From DATBDN01 sp963715995 (GTDB taxonomy: Bacteria > Actinomycetota > Thermoleophilia > Solirubrobacterales > Thermoleophilaceae), in the NCBI GenBank assembly GCA_963715995.1, contig OY970283.1:2170001-2234000 (forward strand): a stretch of DNA of 64,000 nt. Reading direction: 5' to 3'. A model generated the notes under the pieces. It worked only from the letters and a program-made list of their open reading frames with translations, made no database searches and was not told the DNA's origin. Made by a program: the position numbers and the translations under genes. Each line of letters opens with the position of its first letter. Position 1 is the stretch's first letter. Positions 56,625 to 64,000 of this stretch are shown here, one piece after another.

Positions 56625-57973
56625 GCCGGGTGCTGCCACGCGAGCTCCGAGCCCGCCTCTTGGTGGTCCTCGCGACCGGCAGCATCGTCCTGATCACAGT
56701 CGTGATCGGCGGTTTCAACGTAGTCCTGCGCAATCAGATTCGCGGGGACCTGGACTCACGCCTCAGCGCACGCGCTTCCGCGGTCCTGTCGAACGTCGTC
56801 GTTCGTCACGGTCGGGTCCGCGTCCGGGATGCTCCGGGGGACCAGGCGATTGATCAGCAGGTGTGGGTCTTCGCGGGCGGTCGGGTCGTGGCAGCTCCAC
56901 CGGAGCCGCCGAGCGCGCTCGAATCAGCCCGCCTCAGCGCATCGCACCCAGGCAGCTACCGCAACAGCGAGACTCTCGACCTCCGGCTCCATTCGGTCCC
57001 GATTCGCAGCGCGGGCCGAGTGCTCGGAGCGGTTGTGGCAAGTGCCTCGCTTGCTCCGTACGAGACGACTGCACGCCGGGCCCTGATCGCCTCGATAGTG
57101 CTCGGCGTGATCGTGCTCGCTGGTGTGCTGTCCGCCGTACGTCTGGCGATCAGCGCTGCGCTGCGGCCAGTCGGCCGGATGACAGCCGAGGTCGCAGCCT
57201 GGACAGTCGACGATCTCGACCGGCGCTTTCCGGACGCTGACCCACACGACGAGCTCTCACGGCTCGCGTCGACTTTCAACGATCTGCTCGGGCGGCTTGC
57301 CGCCAGCTTCCGGCACGAGCAGCGCTTCTCGGCCGAGATCTCGCACGAGCTGCGCACGCCGCTTGCCCGCCTGATCGTGGAGAGCGAACTCGCACTGCGG
57401 CGCGAGCGCACACTCCCGGAGTACAAGGAGGCAATGTCACGGGTGATCGACGATGCCCGTCAGATGCAGCGGGTCGTCGAGACCCTGCTCGCGGTGGCGC
57501 GTGCGCAGATCGACATCCGTGGCGGGACCGCCGACGCGGTGGCCGTCGCGACGACCGTCGTGGAGTCCCTGCGCAGGTCCCATGCGGGCGTGGCGCTCGA
57601 CGTGTCGGGACCAGCGACCGATGTCCGAGTCGGCGTCGATTCGGCTGTGGCCGAGCGGATACTCGCTCCCATCGTCGCCAACGCACTCGAGTTCGCCAGC
57701 AGTCGCGCGTCGGTCGAGGTGCGGGTCGCACAGGCATCCGTGGACTTCGTCGTGACCGACGACGGGCCAGGCGTGCCGGCCGAGCAGCGTGAGGCGATCT
57801 TCACCCCTGGGTTCAGCGCCGATCCGGCGCCGCGGCGAAGCGGCGCAACGCGGAGCAACGGGCTCGGTCTTGCGCTCGCGCGTCGATTGGCGCGCACCAG
57901 CGACGGAGACGTGGTTCTCGACGAGACACGCGACGTTGGCGCGGCGTTCGTCGTCTCCCTGCCTGCTGCTTGA
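56621..57973 (+). CDS. Membrane sensor histidine kinase
   Basis: A 450-residue kinase with two TM helices (about 11-36 and 150-175), an extracytoplasmic sensor between them, HAMP, HisKA with phospho-acceptor in FSAEISHELRTPLARL, and HATPase_c (IVANALEFASSR, DDGPGVP, GLGLALARRLA). Pairs with the regulator upstream. Signal unknown. A stem-loop follows the stop. Confidence 0.94.
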   Translation: MSRVLPRELRARLLVVLATGSIVLITVVIGGFNVVLRNQIRGDLDSRLSARASAVLSNVVVRHGRVRVRDAPGDQAIDQQVWVFAGGRVVAAPPEPPSALESARLSASHPGSYRNSETLDLRLHSVPIRSAGRVLGAVVASASLAPYETTARRALIASIVLGVIVLAGVLSAVRLAISAALRPVGRMTAEVAAWTVDDLDRRFPDADPHDELSRLASTFNDLLGRLAASFRHEQRFSAEISHELRTPLARLIVESELALRRERTLPEYKEAMSRVIDDARQMQRVVETLLAVARAQIDIRGGTADAVAVATTVVESLRRSHAGVALDVSGPATDVRVGVDSAVAERILAPIVANALEFASSRASVEVRVAQASVDFVVTDDGPGVPAEQREAIFTPGFSADPAPRRSGATRSNGLGLALARRLARTSDGDVVLDETRDVGAAFVVSLPAA

Positions 57974-57991
57974 GCGCCACGAATCCCTCAC

Positions 57992-58017
57992 GGCGCAGCG
58001 CGGTGAATTCCTGCGCC
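57992..58017 (+). terminator. Stem-loop after the histidine kinase gene
   Basis: GGCGCAG - 12 nt - CTGCGCC, 7-bp stem starting 19 nt after the kinase stop. No strong T-run, so termination is uncertain. Confidence 0.4.
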
Positions 58018-58066
58018 GCGCACGATTTCTTGCAAAAGCGCTGCACAAGCTGCGTTTTTCTGATTG

Positions 58067-59252
58067 ATGGCTGGTAGCTTCGATCGGCCGCCCGTGAAGT
58101 CTTCCCGTGTGCACAGGCGCTTCTGGCGCCCCGTTCTGCTCGCTGCCGTCGCGGCCGCGCTGCTCTGCCTGCCTGTCTCCTCCCTGGGCGACCTGCACAG
58201 CGATCTGACGTCGCGAGCCGGCGCGGCGTCGCAGCTGCGCGCGCAGATCGCGGCCGAGTCCAAGCGGATCGCCGCCACCGGCGCAGGCGTGCGCCAGGCC
58301 GAAGCGCGCCTGGCTCGGCTGCAGGCGGAAGCGAATGCGCGCCAGGCACAGCTGGCGTCGGTGCAGCGCAGCGTTGTCGCGGCGCGCAACAAGCTCACGC
58401 GGCTCGAAGAACCTTCTCCACCACGCGTCGGTCGCGCTCGCGGCGAGCCTGCGCGCCGGTTATGAGGACGACGATCCCGACGTCATGACGGTGATCCTGA
58501 ACTCGAACGGCTTCAACGACATGCTCGAGCGGCTCGAGTTCATGGAGCGCGCGCGCGAGCACGATGCGGGGGTCCTGCGTGACACCAAGACCGCCCGGGT
58601 CCAGGTGCTGGGACAGGCCGCGCAGCTCGAGCGGCTGGAGCAGCGCGACCGCGATCTGACCGCATCCGTGCTGCGCGCCCGCAACGAGGCGGCGGCCGTC
58701 CAGGGCGCTCTGCTCACGCGCCAGGCTGAGGAGCTCACGGCGCGCGCGAACACGGCTGCGCGACTGAGCCGGGTGCGCGGCCAGATCGCGTCGATCAAGC
58801 ACCAGATCGCACGCCTGGCAACGCCCGTCACGACCGGGATCGTGCGCGACCTGCCCGTCGATGCCGGCGGCATGGCACAGGCGCCGCCCGGCGCGCCCGC
58901 CGCCGTGCGCCAGGTCATCGCCGCCGGCAACGCGATCGCAGGGCTCCCCTACCTCTACGGCGGCGGCCACGGCTCGTTCCGCGCCAATGCCTACGACTGC
59001 TCGGGCTCGGTCAGCTACGCGCTCGCCGCAGCCGGCCTGGTCTCCTCACCGCTCGACTCGACGGCCTTTGAGAGCTGGGGCGAGGCCGGCCCGGGCAAGT
59101 GGATCACGGTCTACGCGAATGCCGGCCACGCGTTCATGGTCGTAGCCGGCTGGCGCTTCGACACCGTCGCGCTGGCATCCGGCGGCACGCGCTGGACGCG
59201 CACGATGACGGGCACAGGCGGCTTCGTAGCGCGCCACCCCGCTGGGCTGTAG
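58067..59252 (+). pseudogene. Secreted coiled-coil NlpC/P60 peptidoglycan hydrolase, frameshifted
   Basis: First frame (58067-58465): signal peptide (AVAAALLCLPVSSLG) and a coiled coil (SKRIAATGAGVRQAEARLAR). Second frame, from about 58410 to 59252: continuing coiled coil (LEFMERAREHDAGVLRD, QLERLEQRDRDL) and an NlpC/P60-like domain with active Cys in NAYDCSGSVSYAL and His in NAGHAFMVVAG. Deleting one G in CTCGAAGAACCTT near 58413 gives LENLLHHASVALAA, an unbroken RipA/CwlO-like protein of about 395 residues. So again one inserted base. Role would be peptidoglycan remodelling. Confidence 0.83.
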
Positions 59253-59371
59253 GCCGGGTCGCTCGGCCTTCGAGCGGCGGCGCCGCGCTGTTCGGCCTGC
59301 CGTCCCCGCTCGGCCGCTAGCCCCGCTTTGCCGCCAGCCGCCGCCGGCCCCGCTCTCCCCGCGAACGCATC

Positions 59372-59530
59372 GCAACCGTCAAAAACTGTCGCTATTCGCA
59401 CACCAATTGACGGTTGCCCCCCGAAACCGAGCCGCTGCGAAACCAAGCGGCGCCTCGCGAGCGAGCACCGATCCCTCTTAGCTTGCCCCAACGGAGGGTC
59501 GGTGCTCGCGAACCGTGCCACTCGAGCCCT
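59372..59530 (-). repeat. Dispersed multi-hairpin repeat, copy 2 (inverted)
   Basis: Copy of the 39815-39987 repeat on the opposite strand. Hairpin A at 59461-59509 (GCGAGCACCGATCCCTC paired with GAGGG-TCGGTGCTCGC, loop with TTAGCTTGCCCCAACG, the complement of copy 1's loop). Hairpin B at 59372-59417 has unrelated sequence (GCAACCGTCAA / TTGACGGTTGC) but the same relative position. The 311-bp gap 59253-59563 contains this and nothing else recognised. Confidence 0.7.
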
Positions 59531-59563
59531 GGGGCGCCGACAGCGACCGCCCAGAGCGAAGCC

Positions 59564-60805
59564 CTACAACTCGCGCAGCGGGTTCGCCGGATCGTGCTCG
59601 ACCACGCCGTGCGGCGCTCCGTAGTCGGCCAGCAGTTCCAGGAACGGCGCTGCGGGCAGCGCCTCTGGTCCCAGCACGCCTGCGCCCTCCCATACACCGC
59701 TCGCGACCAGCTCGAGTGCCACGACGGCGTTCACCGCCGTCTGCCACACCACCGCCTGCGACCCGTCCTCGCGCATCGTCTTCTCGTTGTCGACCAGGTG
59801 GTAGAGGTAGGTGGCGCGCGGCTGGCCGTCCTTGCCCGTGCCCGTCACGATCGTGCCGGCGCAGGTGCGCCCGCTCATCTGGTCGCCGAGCGTGGCCGGG
59901 TTGGGGAGCGCCGCTGCGACCAGGTCGCGCGGCGCGACCTTCACCCCGCGAACGTCAATCGGCTCGACCCCGTCGAGGCCGAGCTTGTGCAGCGTCTTCA
60001 GGACGCCGATGAACTCCTCTCCCAGGCCGTACTTGAACGTGACGCGCCGGCACTCGACCCAGCGCGGGATCAGCACGACCTCCTCGTGCTCCACGTTCAC
60101 GCACTCGATCTGGCCCAGTCCCTCGGGGAACTCGAACAGCTCGGGCTCCGAGAACGGCTCCGTTGTGAAGAAGCCGCGCTCGCGCTCCCAGATGACCGGC
60201 GGGTTGAGGCACTCCTCGATCGTCGTCCAGATCGAGAACGTCGGCGCGAAGTCGTAGCCGTGCACGACCAGGTCCGCCCCGTCGCGCACACCTATCTCGT
60301 CGATCTCGCTGAACAGCTCGTCGGCCGCGTGGCGTGCGAACACGTCCGAGAGGCCGGGCTCGACGCCCATTCCGACGACTGCGAGCCGCCCCGCCGCCTC
60401 CCACTCCTCGTGCGCCGCCAGCTGGTCTTCGCCGAGCAACCGCCCCACGAGCTCGTACGGCTTCTCGGGGTGCCGCTCGGCCAGCGTCATCGCCATGTCC
60501 ATGTACGTCACGCCCGCCTGCGCGGCCGCGGCGAACAGCGGCGGGTTGAGCCGCGGATCGCACGCGTTCAGCATCGCGTCCGCGTCCTCGGCCGCGAGTA
60601 GGTCGGCCACCGCACCCGCGTCCGACGCGTCGAGCGCCGCCGCGCTCACGCGCGCGTCCCCGGTGGCCGCCGCTGCGCGCGCGGCGCGCTCGCCGTCGAG
60701 GTCGGTCAGCACCAGATGTTCGAAGAAGTCACGGTGGCGCGCGATCATCGCCGCCGCCGCTCCGACGCCGCCCGCTCCGGCTATGACGATCCGCTTCGCG
60801 CTCAT
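59564..60805 (-). CDS. Saccharopine dehydrogenase-like oxidoreductase
   Basis: A 413-residue NAD(P)-binding enzyme of the saccharopine dehydrogenase/LYS9-like superfamily. N-terminal Rossmann fold KRIVIAGAGGVGAAAAMIA, then DLDGERAARAAAATG and ACDPRLNPPLFAAA; the catalytic domain includes MGVEPGLSDVFARHAADEL and CRRVTFKYGLGEEFI. Could act on lysine-derived or polyamine substrates. ATG 60805. The upstream gene for the Rieske-TPP fusion ends 19 bp before it, so the two form an operon and may serve one pathway. Confidence 0.87.
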   Translation of the reverse strand: MSAKRIVIAGAGGVGAAAAMIARHRDFFEHLVLTDLDGERAARAAAATGDARVSAAALDASDAGAVADLLAAEDADAMLNACDPRLNPPLFAAAAQAGVTYMDMAMTLAERHPEKPYELVGRLLGEDQLAAHEEWEAAGRLAVVGMGVEPGLSDVFARHAADELFSEIDEIGVRDGADLVVHGYDFAPTFSIWTTIEECLNPPVIWERERGFFTTEPFSEPELFEFPEGLGQIECVNVEHEEVVLIPRWVECRRVTFKYGLGEEFIGVLKTLHKLGLDGVEPIDVRGVKVAPRDLVAAALPNPATLGDQMSGRTCAGTIVTGTGKDGQPRATYLYHLVDNEKTMREDGSQAVVWQTAVNAVVALELVASGVWEGAGVLGPEALPAAPFLELLADYGAPHGVVEHDPANPLREL

Positions 60806-60824
60806 GGGCGCGGACAGTATTTGG

Positions 60825-62765
60825 TCAGACCAGATCGGGGTCCGACATGACCTCGACGAGCGCCGGTCCGTCGTGTGCGAGGGCACGAGCGATCGCGTCG
60901 TCCAGCTCGTCCTTCGACTCGACGCGGATGCCGAGCGCCCCGCTGATCTCGGCATAGGCGGCGAAGCTCGGGTTGTGCAGCGAGGTCTGCCAGACGTCCC
61001 ACTGGCCCGCGCGCTGCTCCTTCGAGATCTTTCCGAGCTGCCCGTTGTTCAGCAGCACGTGCGTGATGTTCATTCCGTGCTTGACCGCTGTGAGCAACTC
61101 GGCCATGTACTGCGCGAAGCCACCGTCGCCCGTGACCGCCACTATCGGGCGGCCGGGCGCCGCGGCCCAAGCACCCATCGCGGCCGGGTAGCCGAACCCG
61201 ATCGAGCCGAGGTACCCGGACATGAGCACCGCCTGACCCGGCTTCGACTCGAAGTAGCGGCCGAAGGAATACGCGTTGTTGCCCACGTCGACCGCGATCA
61301 CCGCGTCATCGGGCACGAGCCGCGACAGCGTGTCGAAGATTGCCGCCGAGTTGACGCCACGGCCGCGATCGTCGGCCGCACGGCTCTGCTTCTCGGCGCT
61401 CCAGATCGCCTTGCGCTCGGCGACCTCGGGACGCTGGTCCGCGCGCGCTTCCGGCGCCGATGACGGCAGCTCCGCGCGCAGGATCTCGACGACGCGCCCG
61501 ATCTCGCCCCAGACCGGCACCTGCACGGGATGGAACTTGCCGAGCTGCATCGCCTCGAAGTCCACCTGGATGATCGCCTTGCCGGCATAGATGCCTGTGT
61601 GGTTCGAGAACGACGCGCCCATCACCAGCAGCACGTCGGCCTCGTTCATGAACCAGCTGGCGACCGGCGTTCCGCTGCGCCCGAGCACCCCGCAGGCCAG
61701 CTCGTGCGCGTCGGGGATCAGTCCCTTGGCCTTGAACGTGGTGATCACCGGCGCGCCGATCTGCTCGGCGAGGACGAGCAGCGCGTCCGCGTCGAAGCGA
61801 GCCCCGTGGCCGGCGATGATCACCGGTCGCTTCGCGCTGCGCAGCAGCTCCAGCGCGGCGTCGACGGACTCGCGCGGCGGTGTGATCGTGAGCGGCGTGA
61901 CGCGGCCCTCGGGGCCGGACGCCCCCGCCCCTGGCGCAGCCGGCTGCGTCTGCACCTCGTCGGGGAAGACCAGGTGCGCCACGTCACGGCGCAGGATCGC
62001 GTTCTTGCACGCCAGGTTCATCAGCTCGGTGTGCTTGGAGGTCTCGAGCACGGGCTGGCTCCAAGCGGCGACCGAGCCGAACGCACCGGCCAGGTCCACC
62101 TCCTGGAAGGCCCCGGGACCCAGCACCTGCGTGTCCACCTGGCCCGTGAGCGCAAGCACGGGTGAGCGGTCCACCTTCGCGTCCCAGAGGCCGGTCAGCA
62201 AATTGGTGGCGCCGGGACCGGCGATCGTCAGGCACGCGGCTGGGCGTCCCGTGAGCTTGCCGTAGGCCGACGCGGCGAACGCGGCCGCCCCCTCGTGGCG
62301 GATGCCGATGAAAGTCAGCCGTCCCTGCTCCTCCTGGCGGCGCAGCGCGTCGGCGAGCCCGAGATTCGAGTGGCCGACCATCCCGAACACGTGGGTGATG
62401 CCCCAGTTGACCATCGTCTCGGCCATCAGGTCGGTCACGGTCGCCTGGTGCGGCAGCTCGGCCTCGAGCCCCACCCAGACGCCGTCGTCGCGGATCTCGA
62501 TCGGGAAGCTCGGGACCGCGTCCCCGAACTCCGAGCTGCCGGTGAGCGGGCAGTAGTCGTAGCCGTGCCAGGGACAGCGCAGCATCCCCTTCTCGATCGT
62601 GCCCTCGCCGAGCGGCCCGCCCTGGTGCGGGCAGCGGTTCTCGAGCGCCCCGTAGCTGCCGTCGTAATGCGTCATCGCGAGACTGCGGTGCCCGGCGGCG
62701 ACCGTCTTCACGCGGCCCTCCGGAAGCTCGTCGAGGTCGAGTACGCGGAACCAGTCCAAGTCCAT
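60825..62765 (-). CDS. Rieske-thiamine diphosphate fusion enzyme (acetolactate synthase/pyruvate oxidase-like)
   Basis: A 646-residue fusion. Residues 1-105 form a Rieske [2Fe-2S] domain (ligands in ENRCPHQGG and LRCPWHGYDYC). Residues 115-646 are a TPP-dependent enzyme: the catalytic Glu in GIRHEGAAAFAASA, central domain, and cofactor motif VTGDGGF...LLNNGQLGKI. An electron-accepting Rieske centre joined to a 2-oxoacid decarboxylase fold suggests an oxidative decarboxylase. ATG 62765 (MDLDWFRVLDLDELPEG) chosen over a GTG 18 bp upstream. Divergent from the gene at 62835. Confidence 0.85.
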   Translation of the reverse strand: MDLDWFRVLDLDELPEGRVKTVAAGHRSLAMTHYDGSYGALENRCPHQGGPLGEGTIEKGMLRCPWHGYDYCPLTGSSEFGDAVPSFPIEIRDDGVWVGLEAELPHQATVTDLMAETMVNWGITHVFGMVGHSNLGLADALRRQEEQGRLTFIGIRHEGAAAFAASAYGKLTGRPAACLTIAGPGATNLLTGLWDAKVDRSPVLALTGQVDTQVLGPGAFQEVDLAGAFGSVAAWSQPVLETSKHTELMNLACKNAILRRDVAHLVFPDEVQTQPAAPGAGASGPEGRVTPLTITPPRESVDAALELLRSAKRPVIIAGHGARFDADALLVLAEQIGAPVITTFKAKGLIPDAHELACGVLGRSGTPVASWFMNEADVLLVMGASFSNHTGIYAGKAIIQVDFEAMQLGKFHPVQVPVWGEIGRVVEILRAELPSSAPEARADQRPEVAERKAIWSAEKQSRAADDRGRGVNSAAIFDTLSRLVPDDAVIAVDVGNNAYSFGRYFESKPGQAVLMSGYLGSIGFGYPAAMGAWAAAPGRPIVAVTGDGGFAQYMAELLTAVKHGMNITHVLLNNGQLGKISKEQRAGQWDVWQTSLHNPSFAAYAEISGALGIRVESKDELDDAIARALAHDGPALVEVMSDPDLV

Positions 62766-62834
62766 GGCGGCTAGTCCACACACATTCGCGACCCGTTACA
62801 AGCAACGTTTCGGAGCGTCACGAGTCTGTGCGGC

Positions 62835-63695
62835 ATGAGCAACCCCCGCCAGGAAGCTTTCGACCGCCTCGGCGGCCGTTACGAGGTGCGCGTTCTCGAA
62901 CCGTCACCGCCCGCCGTCACGACCGCGCCGTGGTTCGCCGACGACCCGTGCGCGCGCGGCGAGGTGCCCGCCGGGCGCATCCTCGTCGGCCCGGTGTCGA
63001 GCGCTGACTTCCTGTGGGGCGAGCTCGGCCGGGAGGACGACGAGCTGGCGCGCTGGTGCGCCGATCGCTGGCTCGGCGCCTACCACCGCCTGGGCCCGGC
63101 GCCCGCCGGGCTGACGGAAGCGAGGCTGGCTCTCCAGCAAGTGGCCGAGACGGTCATGTCACCCGCGCGCGAGCGCGCGAACGGGAAGATTGCCCTGCGC
63201 TACACGCGCGGCGGCTTCGGCACGCCGTGGTTCGGTGACGGCGAGCAGATCCGCGTCGAGGGCGCCGAACTGGTCTTCGAATCCGCGGCCGGCGAGCGCC
63301 GCGACCCGCTCGCAGTCGATCCCGTCGCCTCGCGCTACCTCGGCGACTGGTACGGCTTCACGGCATCGGTCCTAGAGCAGCTGCGCGTCGATGGCGCAAG
63401 CCGTGATCCCTCGCGCGTCCAGCTCTGGCCGGAGCACTTCGACCTGGCAACCGAGCTCGGCTCGGAGGCGGCAGGCGTCCGGGCGGGCTACGGCGGGTCA
63501 CCTGGGGACGAGCTACACGATGAGCCCTATCTGTACGTGGTGCCGTGGCAGCCAGAGCGCGCCGAGGGCGATGGCTGGAACGCAACCGCTTTCCGCGGCG
63601 CCGAGCTGGCGTTGAGCGACCTGCTCGCGGCCGGCGACCAGCGCGCCGCGGCGCTCGCGTTCTTCCGCGGCCGCCTGTCGGCGCTGACGGACTAG
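62835..63695 (+). CDS. Hypothetical protein
   Basis: A 286-residue soluble protein with no recognised family. Features: MSNPRQEAFDRLGGRYEVRV, EVPAGRILVGPVSSADFLWG, GKIALRYTRGGFGTPWFGDG, ELHDEPYLYVVPWQPE. Mixed alpha/beta; conserved Trp/Tyr and acidic residues could line a binding cleft. It may be a widespread actinobacterial protein of unknown role. Convergent with the partial gene at the right edge (stops overlap at CTAG). Confidence 0.78.
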   Translation: MSNPRQEAFDRLGGRYEVRVLEPSPPAVTTAPWFADDPCARGEVPAGRILVGPVSSADFLWGELGREDDELARWCADRWLGAYHRLGPAPAGLTEARLALQQVAETVMSPARERANGKIALRYTRGGFGTPWFGDGEQIRVEGAELVFESAAGERRDPLAVDPVASRYLGDWYGFTASVLEQLRVDGASRDPSRVQLWPEHFDLATELGSEAAGVRAGYGGSPGDELHDEPYLYVVPWQPERAEGDGWNATAFRGAELALSDLLAAGDQRAAALAFFRGRLSALTD

Positions 63696-64000
63696 GCGCG
63701 CCGCTTCGGCTTGGGCTTCGGCTTCGCGTGCACGACGATCTTCTTGGTCGCCGTCACGGGCGTGCCGTCGCCGAGCTTCGCCGTGACGACGATGGTCACC
63801 GTCAGCTTGCGCTCGCGGTTCAGGATCCGCTGTGCCCTCGACGACAGCTTGAAGCTGATCGCCTGCACCCCACCGTGGTCGACTGTCAGGCGCGCCTTCA
63901 CCCACGTCTGCTTGCGCGCCGCGCCGATGTCGATCGACCCGATCGCGGACGCGGTGCAGTCGGTGGCGCCGGACGGACAGCTGATGCTGATCCCCGGGAA
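63692..64000 (-). CDS. Partial surface/repeat protein, 5' end beyond the window
   Basis: At least 102 residues, C-terminal part only. It reads SCPSGATDCTASAIGSIDIG, then VDHGGVQAISFKLSSRAQRI and TVTIVVTAKLGDGTP, and ends with KPKPKPKRRA. The SCP..DC pattern and beta-rich composition resemble extracellular repeats of actinobacteria. Truncated at the right edge, so no start is given. Confidence 0.7.
   Translation of the reverse strand, partial: FPGISISCPSGATDCTASAIGSIDIGAARKQTWVKARLTVDHGGVQAISFKLSSRAQRILNRERKLTVTIVVTAKLGDGTPVTATKKIVVHAKPKPKPKRRA

Noticed and set aside
57974..58066. ydaO riboswitch upstream of the NlpC/P60 hydrolase gene
   Set aside because: The region is about 90 nt and lacks the expected conserved segments; it only shows a simple stem-loop.
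1..64000. CRISPR array or prophage
   Set aside because: No regularly spaced direct repeats, cas genes, or phage structural genes were found on reading both strands.

Overview
The window is high-GC DNA with dense gene packing, many GTG/TTG starts, frequent 1-4 nt start/stop overlaps and apparently leaderless genes. An F420-dependent oxidoreductase, a large ATPase-LuxR regulator, PF13668-type ferritin-like proteins, CocE-type secreted hydrolases and a bacterial G1 (glutamic) peptidase all point to an actinobacterium. The flavour is closest to class Thermoleophilia (Solirubrobacterales and relatives); this placement is inference from gene content. No plasmid, phage or CRISPR signature was seen. 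Nearly all of it looks chromosomal, with one tRNA-anchored mini-island and a few small repeats.

Layout. 1-10.1 kb: translation genes on the minus strand (infC, thrS), a GT4 glycosyltransferase, a metallo-beta-lactamase, a class V aminotransferase, a phosphate module (DUF47-pit-small membrane protein) and a membrane sulfatase-like protein. 10.1-14.3 kb: a MITE-like element, tRNA-Val, a methyltransferase, tRNA-Cys, a secreted lipase, then tRNA-Gly whose 3' end is duplicated about 1.16 kb downstream around an RHH-Doc toxin-antitoxin cassette. 14.3-26.8 kb: a secreted beta-propeller protein, a macro-domain protein, an EAL phosphodiesterase, a frameshifted ATPase-LuxR regulator, a second toxin-antitoxin pair (RHH-PIN), and a CocE/NonD hydrolase. 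26.9-39.7 kb: a NarL-type two-component pair, an FAD oxidoreductase, a catalase-family protein, a second CocE/NonD hydrolase, an autoregulated-looking HTH-nucleotidyltransferase, an aldehyde dehydrogenase, a GH3 glycosidase and an F420 enzyme.

39.7-49.3 kb: a dispersed hairpin repeat, DUF1684, a G1 peptidase convergent with a candidate GxGD (presenilin-like) intramembrane protease, then a potassium-uptake operon with the unusual order kdpF-A-C-B followed by a KdpD lacking its kinase half and a membrane-tethered universal-stress domain. 49.3-54.1 kb: a frameshifted SGNH hydrolase and a redox/export cluster made of three ferritin-like proteins, two cupredoxins and tatA-tatC. 54.1-64 kb: an L,D-transpeptidase, a COG4705 membrane protein, an OmpR-type two-component system, a frameshifted NlpC/P60 hydrolase, a second inverted copy of the hairpin repeat, a saccharopine dehydrogenase-like enzyme beside a Rieske-thiamine-diphosphate fusion enzyme, and a truncated surface protein at the right edge.

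The most unusual items are the candidate GxGD protease next to a G1 peptidase, the two-copy multi-hairpin repeat, the export cluster whose putative Tat cargo carries single-arginine signals, the 32-bp perfect palindrome abutting the HTH-nucleotidyltransferase, the Rieske-TPP fusion, and the kdpFACB order. Three genes carry what look like single-base insertions, so either real decay or assembly indels must be considered.
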